Assembly (NCBI GenBank): GCA_014871385.1
Contig: CM026426.1
Coordinates: forward strand, 109,774,457 to 109,838,456
Reading direction: 5' to 3'
Source: Ceratodon purpureus
Taxonomy: Eukaryota; Streptophyta; Bryopsida; Pseudoditrichales; Ditrichaceae
Length of the DNA stretch: 64,000 nucleotides
This document shows positions 34,401 through 47,570 of the stretch, one piece after another. Position numbers and translations under genes: made by a program. Under the pieces are notes generated by a model that searched no databases, had not been told where the DNA came from, and saw only the letters and a list, made by a program, of their open reading frames with translations. Each line of letters begins with the position of its first letter. Position 1 is the first letter of the stretch.

Positions 34401-35600
34401 ATTCCGTGTACATGTTAATTTACACCAACATGTATCAAAAAATATTCAGCAGACATATTGCAAAGTTTATATGGACGACGGAAGTTGTCCACTGCCTAAC
34501 GCAAAGCCTCACAGAGGTTGACTTTGTGAACGATACGAAATATATCACGTTTGATACGAAATGTCCCATCTGTAGCAAGATGTACGTTCAGGTACGTCGT
34601 TTACTTACAATGGTACTAAAGCACGACACTAGAAAGGATGAGAGATTTCGTTCGTGCGACGTACTGGATTACGAGAGGAGAAATATTACACTCATGAATT
34701 CCTATGAGAGGAGATCTAAACTAGATTAAGGAGATCTGTGATACAAGGACGTACCTCGAATTTCCTCATATCATCGCACTGTACGCCTGTGAAACAAGAC
34801 ACCTTGAAGCTCTAAATTTTTTTGCCATATTTTAGGTTCTCAATAAGTAGCCTGAGCTGACAATTACGCGATACATACTGGAAACAACAACACTGTGACG
34901 AGGCGACATCATTGATAAAATGTTAAACAATAAAATGATCTTTTGAATAATGATGAATGATAAAAGAAGAAGGGGAATTTTAAAAACATGAAAACATACT
35001 GAAGATGATCCAGATATTGGGATCAATGAAGTGTCAAATGGGTTTGTGAAAATACTTACGCAACACTTGGTTTAAGCAACCAAGCCTCTCTTCATTGAAC
35101 TTACAGAGTATAATATGAGCCGTCACCATTATAAGACCTGCGAACTTTTTCGACAATTATGACAGTAACGGAAGAATACATTGGAGAAAGATGAGGGTAA
35201 GTAGAAACGTTACGATTATGAAATTCGATAAAAAAAAGGGGCGAACAAGAATAAGAACGTTTTCATTACCATAACAAGTAATTTGAACAACACGTCATAC
35301 GGTTTAGCAAGGTTCCGTAGGAGGCTACGTGGCATGTCTCGGCATATTTTGAATTTCACCCATGGAAGCTGAACGCCTCTTTGTGTGGTACGCTAGCTAA
35401 ATTGCGATCTGCAATACAACAAATTTTTTTAAAGAAATGCATACGGAGAGTAACAACGGGTATTACATATTGTATACACATGTTCACATCTCGCGAGAAC
35501 ACACGGAGATGGTGTACATGACACAGCCTCCTTCCAGAACGGACACATATTACAAATGGATGATAACACGGTTTAGTCTTAAGGTTAGAGTAATACATTT
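31423..35600. other. No gene recognised
   Basis: This is mixed AT-rich sequence. Near 33415-33480 the phrase CCATGTGG(C/T)AC occurs three times (CCATGTGGCACCCTGCAAGG, then CCCTACAGGG). The G/T-rich 32.2-33.0 kb segment has short open frames but no motif. A 117-codon frame at 34376 has a single CPIC and nothing else of note. Confidence 0.4.
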
Positions 35601-35731
35601 TACAGAATAAGTGTGCAAGGCAAACAACGCACTATAACTGTAAATTTACTTATTCGTGCCGAATTGATGATTAAGATACATTAGGCGGACTCCATCATGA
35701 AAGAGAGGATTAGTCTTACCTTGCTCCAGCC

Positions 35732-38700
35732 CTAAAACGGGTCTACGTCAATCCCTGTCATGTCCTGAAATTGGGAGTTGTCGACCACATTATTCTCTGC
35801 TTCATCTTCCTCTATATCTTCGTTTGATTTGTCGAGGTCCTCATGTCCCCCCTCGTCGTCTGCCTCTTCATGAGCAAGAATATGCGCAACATCTGCATAC
35901 AGAAATGGCTCCATTGTATCCGATGTGCCAATATTGTTCCTACAAAGATTAGCAACAATGTTCAAAGTGGCGTCATTACGACCAGGGGCAGATAGCAATT
36001 CATCCAAATATTCAACAGTGACTCGTCTGGCCCTGGGCTCAACGTCACAAACAATTTTCCACTCACAGCCGAGGTAATTTTTGATGAAGTAAACCTAGAC
36101 CATTATTAGTATTAGTCAAGGAATTCAGAGGACAACCTCCTAATAAGAGCAAAAAAGATTATTTAGTAGACGGCACTTGTAAGACCAGCTACGATCCAGG
36201 TAACAAATTCACAAAATTATACAGCTTGATAAATCACATGTTTCGCATGTATAGGCATAAGATACGGCTCTACTGACAGTAGTTGCCGAGCATCAAACTT
36301 TACAGACCAAAATCCATGCTCATCAACACGGACAGTACGGTTCCCTTGAACATCCGGCCTTATCCAAGAACACTTTAATGCATTGTACTGTATGTGACCA
36401 TAATCAACTCTTATAATTTCTTTCAAGATTCCGACATACTGTAGAGATGCTTCTACTGGGTTCTTGTCCGCACGAGATGACCTGCAAGTCTGGGTGGCTA
36501 TGCAAGCAACACCCGAATCATAAGAAACATTGCTTTGTCCTTCCTCATCATCCACTCTAAAATGGAAACCGTAAGCATACATCGAATTATGCCGTTCCAC
36601 CACTGGCTTTGGAAGTTTAGAGAGTATTACTACATTCAGGTTCGCAGGTTGTCTCTGGTCTGACATAAGTTGGACACGTTGTTCTAGCCATAGTGAGAAG
36701 CGCATATACCTCCTCCTTGTCCTTGACTCTTCAGCACTCCGGATCAGATTGTACTCGCTGCCAGCATAGGTGCAGTATTAACTTGCGGTAGTGAGATAAC
36801 GAATCACTCTCTTTACACATTGAGTAACACAATTCAGCAGCCAGAAGAAAATAAATTCACTGATGACACAATTGGTTCATTTGAAGGGTATAATTACGGC
36901 AGATTAACCAAATGCATACAACCAATTTCAAAAGCAATACACCACGTGAACATTAAAAGTATCTCTCTAACCTATTGTATATCTCACTACGCATATTAAT
37001 TTTCTGGAAAAAAAGCAGTAATCGAGCGATTCATACAGACCTGTACAGGTCCTCCGTGTAGGCGGAATGACGGATTACATGTTCATGCACCTCTAGCAAT
37101 TCAGTATCACTCATGCCATGCTCCACAGGCTTCCCTTCTAAGACTTTGTTGCAGTCTCGATGGTCCTCCTCCATACCCCAGATAACTCTGGCTTGAACTC
37201 GGAATGCCTGAATATATTCTTTGACAAAACCAAGAGCTTCCTCAATCACACAACCCACTGCAATTGAGCCCTCGGGTCTCGCCTTCTTTCTAACCAAAGT
37301 CTTCAGATGACCCATGTATCTTTCTCCACAGTACATCCACATAGCATGAACCGGACCGCACTAGTAAAGTTCACGAGGAATATGATCTATCAAGTGTTCC
37401 ATAACATTCCAAAATGCAGGAGGAAAGTGCACTTCCATGAGAGCCATGGTCTCGGCAACATAAGTGGTCAATTCCTCCAAATCAGCGACTTTGATGACTT
37501 TTGAACAGAATCTTCGAAAACAATGTCCGGGCCTGATGATAGCCACCATTGGGCCGTTTGGTAGAAGCCCTCAGATAGCAGCTGGAAGAATTTCTTGTAG
37601 TAAAACATGCCAGTCATGAGTCTTCATAAACTAGAGCCTCTCCTTCTCCAAATTTACAAGTTTCTCAAAATTGGCGCAGTGATTGGATGGTGTTTGAAGT
37701 GATCTGATTGTGCTCAGTAAGGTCCTCTTCTTATCCCTGTGTAGAACATATGGTGTATGGGGTTTAAGGAAGGCCCCTGTCACACTGTCTTGCACTAAGT
37801 GCAAATGCGGCATCACGTTAGCTTCTTGCATATCCTTTCTTACAGCAATTGTATCCAGCTCTCCCATCATAAATCCCATGGCAGTCGCGGCAACATTCTT
37901 CTTGATGTGCATTACATCGAGATTATGCCGGACTGGTAATTCCTCGAAAGAGATAGAAGAACCAGTCCTTTAAAGTCAGACAAATCAAACTCTGTAGTTG
38001 TAAAAACAGAAGACCATCATAAAACAAAAATACAGTTATCATTTGCGATAACAAAATGAGCCAATTGACAATGACAGAAGCTAATTCTAAGACTGCAAAT
38101 TGCTAGACTAAACTAGGAGACATAATGAACAACCTGCCAATATTTGAATCAAAGGAAGGCACAGAGTACGGAACATTAAGAGAAATTGCAATTGTTAGGA
38201 TCTGTATTACAACAAAACAGTTACAGGAGCACGACGTTTGCAGGAACACAGCTTAAACTTTTTTGGCAGTGCAATCAGGGATGAAATATTCAACCTTCGA
38301 CAAAATATTTAAATTAAAGCGGTGGCTAAAGACCGCAATCTAAACGAAGGCACAATTGTGGATGAACATGTTTTGAAACAGACATTCAAATCTATATTCT
38401 CTTTACGATATACGCACATGCCTCGGCAATACAATATAACAAAATTAGCAGGCACATAAACTATACATTAAAGTCAAGAGTCTAACTGTATAGGAGATAG
38501 TGCATACTAAATGAAGGTGTCCTAAGAAACATAAATAGAGGAATACGCAACTAATCTAGGATTCACGAACCGATCGCACGAGAAATGGCGTCGTCTCTAA
38601 GAAGTACCGACTATGAAGGAAGTACTTTGACTGTTTAACAGAGTATAATGATTTTTATTTTATTACTCTCGAAAAAATTACAATTACAAAATAATGGCGT

Positions 38701-41567
38701 GACACAATGACAACTTCATTGTGAACAAGGATGAATCCTTATGCAATTAAAACAGAAAAAAATAAACAAAAACAAAAACCAAAAAAAAAAAAAAAAAAGG
38801 AGGAAAAACTCTCCAATACTTCGTAATCTAATCACATTAATTTCACAATCAACTTCACTATGACAGCCATGATTCTGCTCAAAGTATGATGACTACAGAT
38901 CTCTAGGTTGCGATCAACAAGAGTCAAGATACAATCAACCTACATCTTAATAAATTCAACATTGTAAGGAGTAATGCTGTATAAGATACTGGGTCAAATA
39001 TTCAATTTGATGTAGATTCAGAACTAGGAGAGTCCAACTTGAAGAAGGTTCGAGTCGCAATATCATCCTGCACAAGCAAGGTGGTCTGATTCAGTTGTGG
39101 ACCACAACCATCCTGTGAGCTTCAGAATGCATTGATTCATCTTTGATGATGTCAAATACATTCTCAGGATTCATCCTCCACGTAACATAAACAGTAAGTC
39201 ACGTAAGGTAGCGGCGTTGAACCTGAGGTCCTTGCACGATTAGTTCTCAGAATACGTAGAAGGCGAAACTGGAACGTTCCTTCTTAAACTTTGATTAGCA
39301 ATCATAATTCAAAGTAACTTCCAATATCGTGCATGAACCAAGCATAGTCTACGACTCGGACGGAATCCTCAAAAATAACACAAGAATTACTAATCATAAC
39401 GAGAATGGGCATATGCAACTAAGTAAAATGAATCGAGGTTTGACACATATAACGAGGTTTCTAAAATATGATAATTTCTTGGAAATTAAAACTTTATATG
39501 CTTGAAGACGTCAACAAATATATGATCGGTTCCATAGGTCCATTAAAAAAATACGGATTCTGCCCTTTGGAAATACAGATTTCTGCCCTTTGGAAATTTT
39601 AGCCAAGTGCTTTCGTCCTAATCACAACAAAATTTGATATTGGAAGCAAAAAACAAACAGAAGGCACACGACGTCCTTGTCATGAAATCGAGGATAAGGT
39701 CGAGCGGGTTACGGAAGTCACTTAGTGGCTTCCCTCAGAATAATCACAAAATGTTCAAAGCCCCTTGTATATCTAATAGCATGTGCGAATTTTATGAATC
39801 TTCATACATTCAAAATAAAACAAAAAGTGCAAAAACAATAAACATACCAGCCAGCACGGAAGCCGATTGAAGCAAGAGACGCGCTTCACTCTAGAACTAC
39901 GCACTAGGTCATTTTGTATGGGTGTCCCTTCCTCCCTCTGCCACCTTTCCCGCTCAGAGCCTAATCTGAGTGCAGTGGTATCCGAGACCGGAGAGGGAGC
40001 CATTCGTTCTTCAGCAAATCCAAAAGTTGCAACATCTTCTCTCATGTGATGGTCTTTGGGAAGGAACCTCCTTGCACAACACTCAAAAACATTCTAATGC
40101 AACAGTTTTGCCCTCCTCGATCGAAATCCCGGACCACATACTGGAGAGCCGTGAAAATCCTTGGTAGTACAACCTCCCATCATTCCATATGCCAAAAAGT
40201 TGCCTATAGTCCACATGATCATGGCTTTTAGAATGAACGCTAAAGAGTTGTTGTAGTTGGCAATGTCGATGCAATAAATCCCATTTGTCCATAGCTCCAA
40301 CATCTCATCAATCAGAGGTGACGTGAACTCGTTGAAGTGGTTGGATGTGACAGATTTTGGACCAGGCATCAACATCGCCAAAATGATGAAATATTTTTTT
40401 GTTGTTAACCAAGGTGCCATGTTGTAATTCAGCAATAGAATTGGCCAAATGGAATACGTACTTCATTTGTCAGAGGACGGATTAAACCCGTCTGCAATCA
40501 GTGCCATCCTCACGCACCTATCGTTGTAAGCAAATTCCTCTGCATACCGTGCATTGATCCACTGCCACTCCTTCAAGTGAGAGACATGACTCATTACTCC
40601 ATCTTCTCTCTCTGCATTGCCCACCAAGTCATGGCTGCTGCTTGCTTGGAACTTCGAAAGATTCTTTTCAGTCTAGGTATCACAGGAAACACCCTAAGGA
40701 CTTTGTGAGGGACCAACGATCTACCTGCCCTCTTCTTCTTCAGAGCTCGGCACGACGGACAGAACGTTGCGTTTCCCAACTCATTCCGATACACTCTGCA
40801 ATTGTTAGGACAGATATCATAACTTCGATGAGAGTGCCCGAGCCGTTTGACATACTCAATGGCCTCTCGATAGGATCCAAGAAGAGAGTTAATCTCCGGT
40901 AAAATGGACTTGCTGAAGATTCTAAACAACTTGTCCATGAACACATCACTACTGCCGTGGAACTTCCTAGAATTCAGTATTAAATAGGTGGCACTCATGC
41001 TGGACATTCTGAAGCCTTGGATCAAAGGTGTAGCTGCTGCTTCCTCCAACCCTTCAGCTGAATTCTCTGTCTTGCTGTCGGAATCTCCCCAGTCGAGGTT
41101 GCTTTCGTCGTTGCTTGAGGAATGATTAGCAGGGTCCCCCATCTCTCTGCCCTCCTTCGGGCCGTTCGGTTCTGACTCCGCGTCGACACCGGCAAAGCCA
41201 ACAAACTCTACGACTGCGTCCAGAAAGTCCTCATTGCGTGCATTTTTGCTGCGAACATCACCATCCGCTGATTGTTGATTGTAATGCACGGGTGATGGAA
41301 CGTGCTCTTGCTCTGCTAGTCCCTTGTGAGACGGTTCCACTTCCATAATTTGTCTTCCTTCATGTTCCATGTCCAAGCGCTCCCTTTCGTCAGCCGCATC
41401 TTGGCGAGGTCTGTCAGCTAGTCCAAATGTATCAATAACCATGTCAACGAGATTGATTCCCAGGTCTAACGCTCGCTGCCTCACTTGTCTCAATCCTTCT
41501 TTGGCCCTTGCTCCATGATACCAAGCAATGTGTGTGTCTCATTCCACGTCAGAATCATCCTATTCAT
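35732..41567 (-). pseudogene. CACTA (EnSpm) TNP2-type transposase, decayed
   Basis: Reading leftwards there is AWYHGARAKEGLRQ, an acidic linker, and then the TNP2 zinc segment YDICPNNCRVYRNEL...CPSC with VPHKVLRVFPVIPRLKRIF. Next come MALIADGFNPSSDK, YSIWPILLLNYN, MPGPKS and RRFLPKDHHMRED. After a gap come LPVRHNLDVMHIKKNV, THDWHVLLQEILPAAI, and a DUF4218-like part (HFPPAFWNVMEHLIDHIPREL; MWMYCGERYMGHLK; ARPEGSIA). A DUF4216-like part (YVGILKEIIRVDYGHI; VYFIKNYLGCEWKIV) ends at 35732. This is the diagnostic order of plant CACTA transposases, which cut at CACTA ends and leave 3-bp duplications. Stops lie near 41558, 41535, 40474, 37580 and 37361, with frameshifts near 40600 and 40090. Element ends were not found. 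Confidence 0.9.
37975..39620. other. Non-coding gap within the CACTA gene
   Basis: No transposase similarity appears between the RRFLPKDHHMRED and LPVRHNLDVMHIKKNV blocks. Part of the TNP2 core is missing. The gap contains an A-rich tract at 38755-38802. It could be a large intron, a replacement or an insertion, but I see no element ends. Confidence 0.5.
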
Positions 41568-42117
41568 ATCCCTGAATCATTGATCACAAGTCATATATCA
41601 ATACAAATTCTTACCAAGTAACGATGTTTGGAAGTTCCATGGTTGAGTACCATCAAACCATAGAGAAGTCAGTTTCTAGAGGATGAATAGTTTTTTAATA
41701 AACAACGATTTTCCTTTCGACGAGTTCTTTCATTTTGTTTCGGCATCTAACATGCGACGACTTACATTACCAACCTACCTTGGATACTTGCAACACATGT
41801 ATACTCAAACCAACATCCAATACAATGAAAACGTTGTATGATGACAAAGGCCATACTCTATCCTGATGAACCCCTTCCCCGACACTACGAAGTGAGTGGT
41901 CGATGGTCAGCACCGTTAAATTATACAACATGAATTTTTGCGCATTTGCTCTCATTTGTTTTAATTTTTTTTCTAATAAGCAACAGATACGAGACATTAC
42001 TTTTGGTTAGAAGCAATGACAGCATTCAATAATCTCCTTCTTCTTGTTCTTAGATGATTCGTTCCATAAATGATTGGTTTAGGGTAGAGAAGGATCTAAC
42101 CTCAATACTGCCAAAAA

Positions 42118-42250
42118 ACCAAGGGTGTCGCCCGTTCCTTAAAACGCATTGCCGGTAGGAAGAGATAGTAAGATTTGAACTCGGATCCCAAACATGGAGA
42201 TTACATGGACGCCTAATTCTCACCAAGCCATGCTTGGCTGCATGTGCAAT
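42118..42250 (-). repeat. tRNA-derived SINE-like unit
   Basis: On the - strand, TGGCTTGGTGAG (box A-like, near 42220-42235) is followed about 45 bases later by GAGTTCAAATCTTA (box B-like, near 42170-42185). This is the spacing of an RNA polymerase III type 2 promoter. The sequence continues with a CTTCCTACCGG stretch. No anticodon-stem or acceptor pairing supports a functional tRNA. Confidence 0.5.
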
Positions 42251-45200
42251 TTCTCTCTCTAATAGCTTAGCAGCCCTACTGCGAATGCGCCGCTCCCCTG
42301 GTGTGCGTTGCCGAATTCCATCCTCCATGGCGAACAGCAAGGAGTTGCTTACTCCAGCTGAATTGTCGAGGAGATACAAGGATTTCAAACGTCAGAAGGA
42401 AAACGCTTATGTCTCTGGTATTGTTCAAAGCAACAATAATCATTGTTGAAATTTAATGAACTGAAATCCAAGATAGAAAACCATCATACTTTCATGCCGT
42501 GCACTTAAAACAATTAGCAGCATAAGTAAATATTTGGCTAATAATTGATTTATAAATCCAATAAACCCCCCCCCCCCCTTCCCCCCCGGAGCGACGGACT
42601 TCCATGCCTAATGAGGACATTCAATTTCCAAAGGTACACATTTATCATTGAACAGCAATTATATGGGACCAGATGATGATCACCATAGACATGGACAATG
42701 GATCGACAGCATAATTGAACAACCCGTCATCACTTCTAGCCATAATTGGCATCATGAGCACAACGGGGAAATTTATTTGAAATTATAACTCTTAACAGAA
42801 CAAAAGCCATGCCTTGCTAGCTTCCTACACAGGAGGCAACGACGCTACTCATAGAGAAACGTTGGGCGTTTCACCTGGCAAACAGAACACTAAACAGAAG
42901 AAATTGATTGTATGAATCTCCAATCTTTTGGTATTCCGCAATACTGCAAACCATACTATCCCATCTGCAATGCCATACATAGAGGAAAAAAATCCCTGAA
43001 ACGCATCTCCTCTCCTCTACATACGGAACCACTGAAAAGGTAAGAGTAATTAATTCCTGTACTATTCTCTACCGAAATTGTGCAGTCCTCGCAATGTGTA
43101 ACGACACTGATATGATCTATTCCGGAGCGGTGTACACTGAATAAGAACTACTCAATTTACAGAAGTCCTATAACATGTTACACTCATCGCTATCCATGGA
43201 CCGTAACCATCTCCAGTTGATCGCACTTCATTTCTAGGCCATAGCCGAATCTTGCAAAGAACATTTAGCTTTTCCCTTCACTCTTCCTCACGGAGAGGAA
43301 GACCTCCTTCGTTTCCGATTAATACATGACAATGTGGCAATGTCGTCTGTCTCATGTTCACTCGGCACTTATGGATTACAACGACTAGCGAGTATATTCT
43401 CTGAGTCCTTGAAAATGAGTATCGTAGGTCCTTCATTCACTAGAAGTTGCATGTGACTAGTACTACTTTAGGAATCCCCTCCACGCTGGGCTCTCTCCTC
43501 TTATCGTGTCAGTATGCGCATAATCTCCTCGTACCCTAAAACCTCCAAACATTGGGCCACTATCTCTACCACTAGCCTCTGAGTCATCTAACTCTGATGG
43601 CAAGCTATACGAGCTTTCAGGAGTTGGCACCCACACTTGCGTAGAGAGGGTAAGGATGCATGGACAGATTGACTTGTTTGTCACGTTCACAGTAATAGGC
43701 GAACAGCGGCAGTTTAAGATCTTCCGGCGCATTGCGTGGTCAAGTCCTAATGTTTTCCCCCACTGCAGACAAAGGACGCACCTTCATACTCCTGTACGTA
43801 ACCATCTAAGTTGAGCACAGGCTAAACACTCGCATGTTGTTTCACATTCATGTCGCGGCCCAAGGGGTCCCAATTTGTATTCCCTTATCGCACTGTACAA
43901 TCAACTGAGTTGCCATCGAAACGGTCCTGCCTGGGTACCTTGATTTTAAAATCTATTTGGTAAACAATCACCATGTCTCCAAGTCCAATGCAAAACCCAG
44001 CTTGAATTGCTATGATACTAACATAGCAAGACAATTCTCTGCAGAGCGAAACTGTATTTGGAATTGACGATGAGAAGGGTTTGTAGGTGGAGAGAGAGCT
44101 AACTGACCTCGAGATGCCTGGTAGGGATTATCTGCCTCAGGAAGATCCCATATAGCTATCACTGCTGCAAGTCCTCTCAGGTGATATGGTTGTCGCACGT
44201 TTCTGAAGTAAACATTCCGGAGATCAAATGTTGTTGCGCCATTCCGAGACCTGAAGTCAAATTTCTCAAGGCATTGAAATCAGTGCAGATGAGTCCAAAT
44301 GACTTCATGTTTTGTCGCAAATACACACGGCACCTGAAACGTAACCAGATGCCCTTCTGGAATTCCAAAAAACGGCGTGATGTAGTCAAGATGACTACAT
44401 CATTAATTGCCTTCTACAAATAGGATGCTCCAGAGGATGTTAAGATTAGCAGGTGTGGCCATCTTTAATATCCGCCCATGCACTTCCAAAACAGGGATGT
44501 CGTTTACTTTGCCTTACTGTACTATGTAGGATAAAAGTTGTTTTCCAACATGCGACATGGCAGAATCCTATTAGGAAATGAAAGTACCCCTGAGCACGAT
44601 GGGCACTATACTAGGATGTCATGCCCGCTTGTTCTTGGAGTTTCAGTAACACTGAAGGCGCTCTCCCTGAGGGCGGCTTAGTTTTGGACATTGCGCCTCT
44701 CGTCCTAGACCAGAATCTATCATTCTTGTCCATTTTTGGCTCTTTGCAGTGAGATGGCAGATTTTTGGCTTGGGCCCATGATTCCGTGTTAGGTCGGCTA
44801 GAAGTTCATAGAGTCTGTTGGTGGTAGGGCACCAGGAAAATCTCACTCGTGATAACGCCGTCAATCCTTGATACTGACCATGGATACATTAACAATTGAC
44901 GTTGCTAGAGGTGGACAAAGTAATCTTCATTTGACACAGCTTCAGCAGGTATCGCAAATTTCATCAGAAAACTGCTACCTAAGTATGGAGTTGGAGTATT
45001 GGAATTGGGTCCGGTGTTTGGTCATGCTTTAGCGTTTTAAAATTCTTTCTTGCTGAAATTGCAACTCGCAGAAGCATTTGTCCAGTTTTGTCACACCCAC
45101 AGAGGTCCCGATATTCTAATGGCTATGGAGAGCAGAGTATGAGATTCTCGATTTCCAGAGAGGAGAAATAGGTTTCCAATACAGGTAGCCATATGGAAAT

Positions 45201-46880
45201 AGACTCTAACATTAACAACCTAGAGTAGTTTTACACAAATAAGAGAACACTGTCACCACATCATGGCTTTTGCTTCCTGCAATACCCTTCACATGCGTAG
45301 GACTTGTTTTCTCTTTAGCAACTTTGAAGGGACCACTACTTAGCTCTCGAGATTTTGCCAAGTTTCACTCGTAATTGTGGCTATTTCGGAAATGTATGTT
45401 TCTATTGGACTCCTTATGAGAGGGCTGAGAATGCCTGTTAATTTTGTTTGCCCTATTCAACTGAAAGGAGAAATGCCTGTCTCAGATGTCTTCGAAGCCA
45501 AAGCGCGGTCCGGCCTTCGGAAAGTGACAGTCATAAAATTCTGCTAACATGGACATGTGAATCGTGTTTCCAGGCCCGGTTGTGCTATCATCGACTATCC
45601 TCGTATGTTTCATTGCTACCATTCCATCAAAGATCAATTTGAATCGGTCAACCACAGTAGTAAGTAGAATGAAGAATTAAGTTTTCAGAGCAACAGTGCA
45701 ATGTGTTTTGTGAAGTAATGGAATACAACGTAGACATGGTTTAATCAGGGATTGAAGTGGTTGCAAACAGATGTTTCCCAAATAGACACAGTTAAACAGA
45801 TTATAGTTTTCTGCCCCTTTTTATTTCTTTTTTCCTAAAGATCTTTATATTCGAGGGACTCACTATATGAGTATTTCGCAATTGCTTTATCTGTTGTAAA
45901 ACCTCTTTCAAATTATAGCTTCCTATCAATCCATGTCCCTTGAAATTGGGATTTTATTGAAAGCTTGTGAGGTTTTCCTCTAACATGATCTCTTATAGAG
46001 AAGAAATGATTTCTGCCGTCTGTTCAGGTTCTACCTCAGCATTCGGTAACATTATAGGTACTAAGCGACAGGGACTGCACGTGAATTTTTTTGACATGGG
46101 GTCTACAGGCTACGTCTCCACTAACAACATGTCTCAGGTTAGAGAACTCTATTCCTCTAATGCGGTTCATCAAAATACTACACGACGAGAGTGCATGTTT
46201 AATTTTGTTCAACGAACTCCAGTAGACATTTTGTACAATATGCAGCCATTGTTCCTCTATCAATGTGTTGTGATTTTTCAATGTCCACTAAATGTAGTTT
46301 GCCCGCACAATGTCCTTGGGACTTGGAGCGAACAGTTTGTATAAGTTGAATTTCGATTTTGTACATCCATTATAAAAACATGGCGTATCACAATGTCTTA
46401 GATTGCTCTCCCCATGCTTCTGCCTAATAGCTCATTTACCTTTCGGATTATGATTTTGATGTTTGAATCTTCTTCTCATTTTTGCAAGACCGGAAATGGC
46501 AATGTTATTCCCAATGGAAAATCCTATCCACGGAGCTCAATGACAACGTCACAAGTAAGATTTCTACCCTGCTTTTTATACCAGTCACTTCATGTCGCAT
46601 ACATGATACTTGCGGCGTCCAATTCACTTCTCTGATACTTTCACGAGGTATAGCCTTGTATGTTTGAACAGTCATCGTCCTTCCTGCCAATCTAGTTACA
46701 TTCTAGTTCTCCACATCAAATACTAAAATAGGATGTCGAATATCACTTAGCAGGACTATGAATATGTGCAGTCCAATCTCACTACGGGAATTTTTGTCAA
46801 TAGTTAAATGGAAAATCAAGAAAAAAGAATCGTAGGTTTTGATTCTGTTAATCTATACTCTTGTTTTTTGGTGCAGTACT
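42251..46880. other. No gene recognised; contains a poly-C run
   Basis: A run of 12 C, then TT and 7 C, lies at 42566-42587. Several short open frames (43463-43732 on the minus strand, 44181-44423 on the plus strand, 45967-46344 on the plus strand) have no motif. The first has a CRC/CPC pair but no context. If the CACTA transposase and the gene at 47.6 kb belong to one element, this is its central non-coding part. Confidence 0.4.
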
Positions 46881-46889
46881 GTATTAACG

Positions 46890-46952
46890 ATTTTTGTTTT
46901 TTTTTTATTTTTTTACTTTTTTTTTTTATTTTTTTTTTTTTATTTTTTTTGG
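46890..46952 (+). repeat. T-rich tract
   Basis: Long T runs are broken by single A or C. Frames through it are artefacts. Confidence 0.9.
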
Positions 46953-47349
46953 GAGGCAACCACACAGGCATTCCCATAATGGGTGCATACCCTCATTCTG
47001 CCCTATTCATGCCTCAGTGGGGACTTTCCCCGCGATTCCAAGAGAATCACCCCTCCAACGTCGCAGCAATGAATCATTAGGGGAAGTTTGGGGTCTTCAG
47101 AAGGCCTTTGCCATGAAATCTGTGCCTGAATTTTTGCCATGCCCGTGCACTTTAATTGCTGGCACCAGTGGTGCCAGCAGGTCGCCAAATGCTGCCAGCA
47201 GTGCCAGCAGTTGGCATTTGGGGGGTCGAGCCAATCGCTTCCCTTCTCCATCCCACCCCACCCCACCCCCCCATTGGACAATGCAAGCAGTAATGACACT
47301 GTCACCGAGCGTGTGCCCACTGCTGTCACTCCATTGGACAGTAGCGGAT

Positions 47350-47430
47350 CCTATTGTCAGCGGGGCGAATCCTGTTGTCAGCGGGGCGAATCCTGTTGTC
47401 AGCGGGGCGAATTTTGTTGTCAGCGGGCAG
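47350..47430 (+). repeat. 21-bp tandem repeat, nearly four copies
   Basis: The unit CC(T)GTTGTCAGCGGGGCGAAT is repeated at 47350, 47371 and 47392 with a partial fourth copy. Being a multiple of three it stays open and reads VVSGANP. It follows a C-rich stretch and a CCAAATG...CATTTGG hairpin near 47186-47222. Confidence 0.9.
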
Positions 47431-47570
47431 GATATCCACCAATGAGATTTCGCAGAGAAGTGTTAGCGGGCAGGAAGCTCACCTAATCCAAGCTGTCTTA
47501 CAAGGCCTTGTGGAGACCCCATTTTTCCCCTAATGCATATGCCGTTTCTTTACCCTGGTTCTTATCTTCC

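Noticed and set aside
34376-34729. 117-residue frame with a CPIC pair
   Set aside because: One Cys pair is not enough for a zinc finger, and no second pair or homology is visible.
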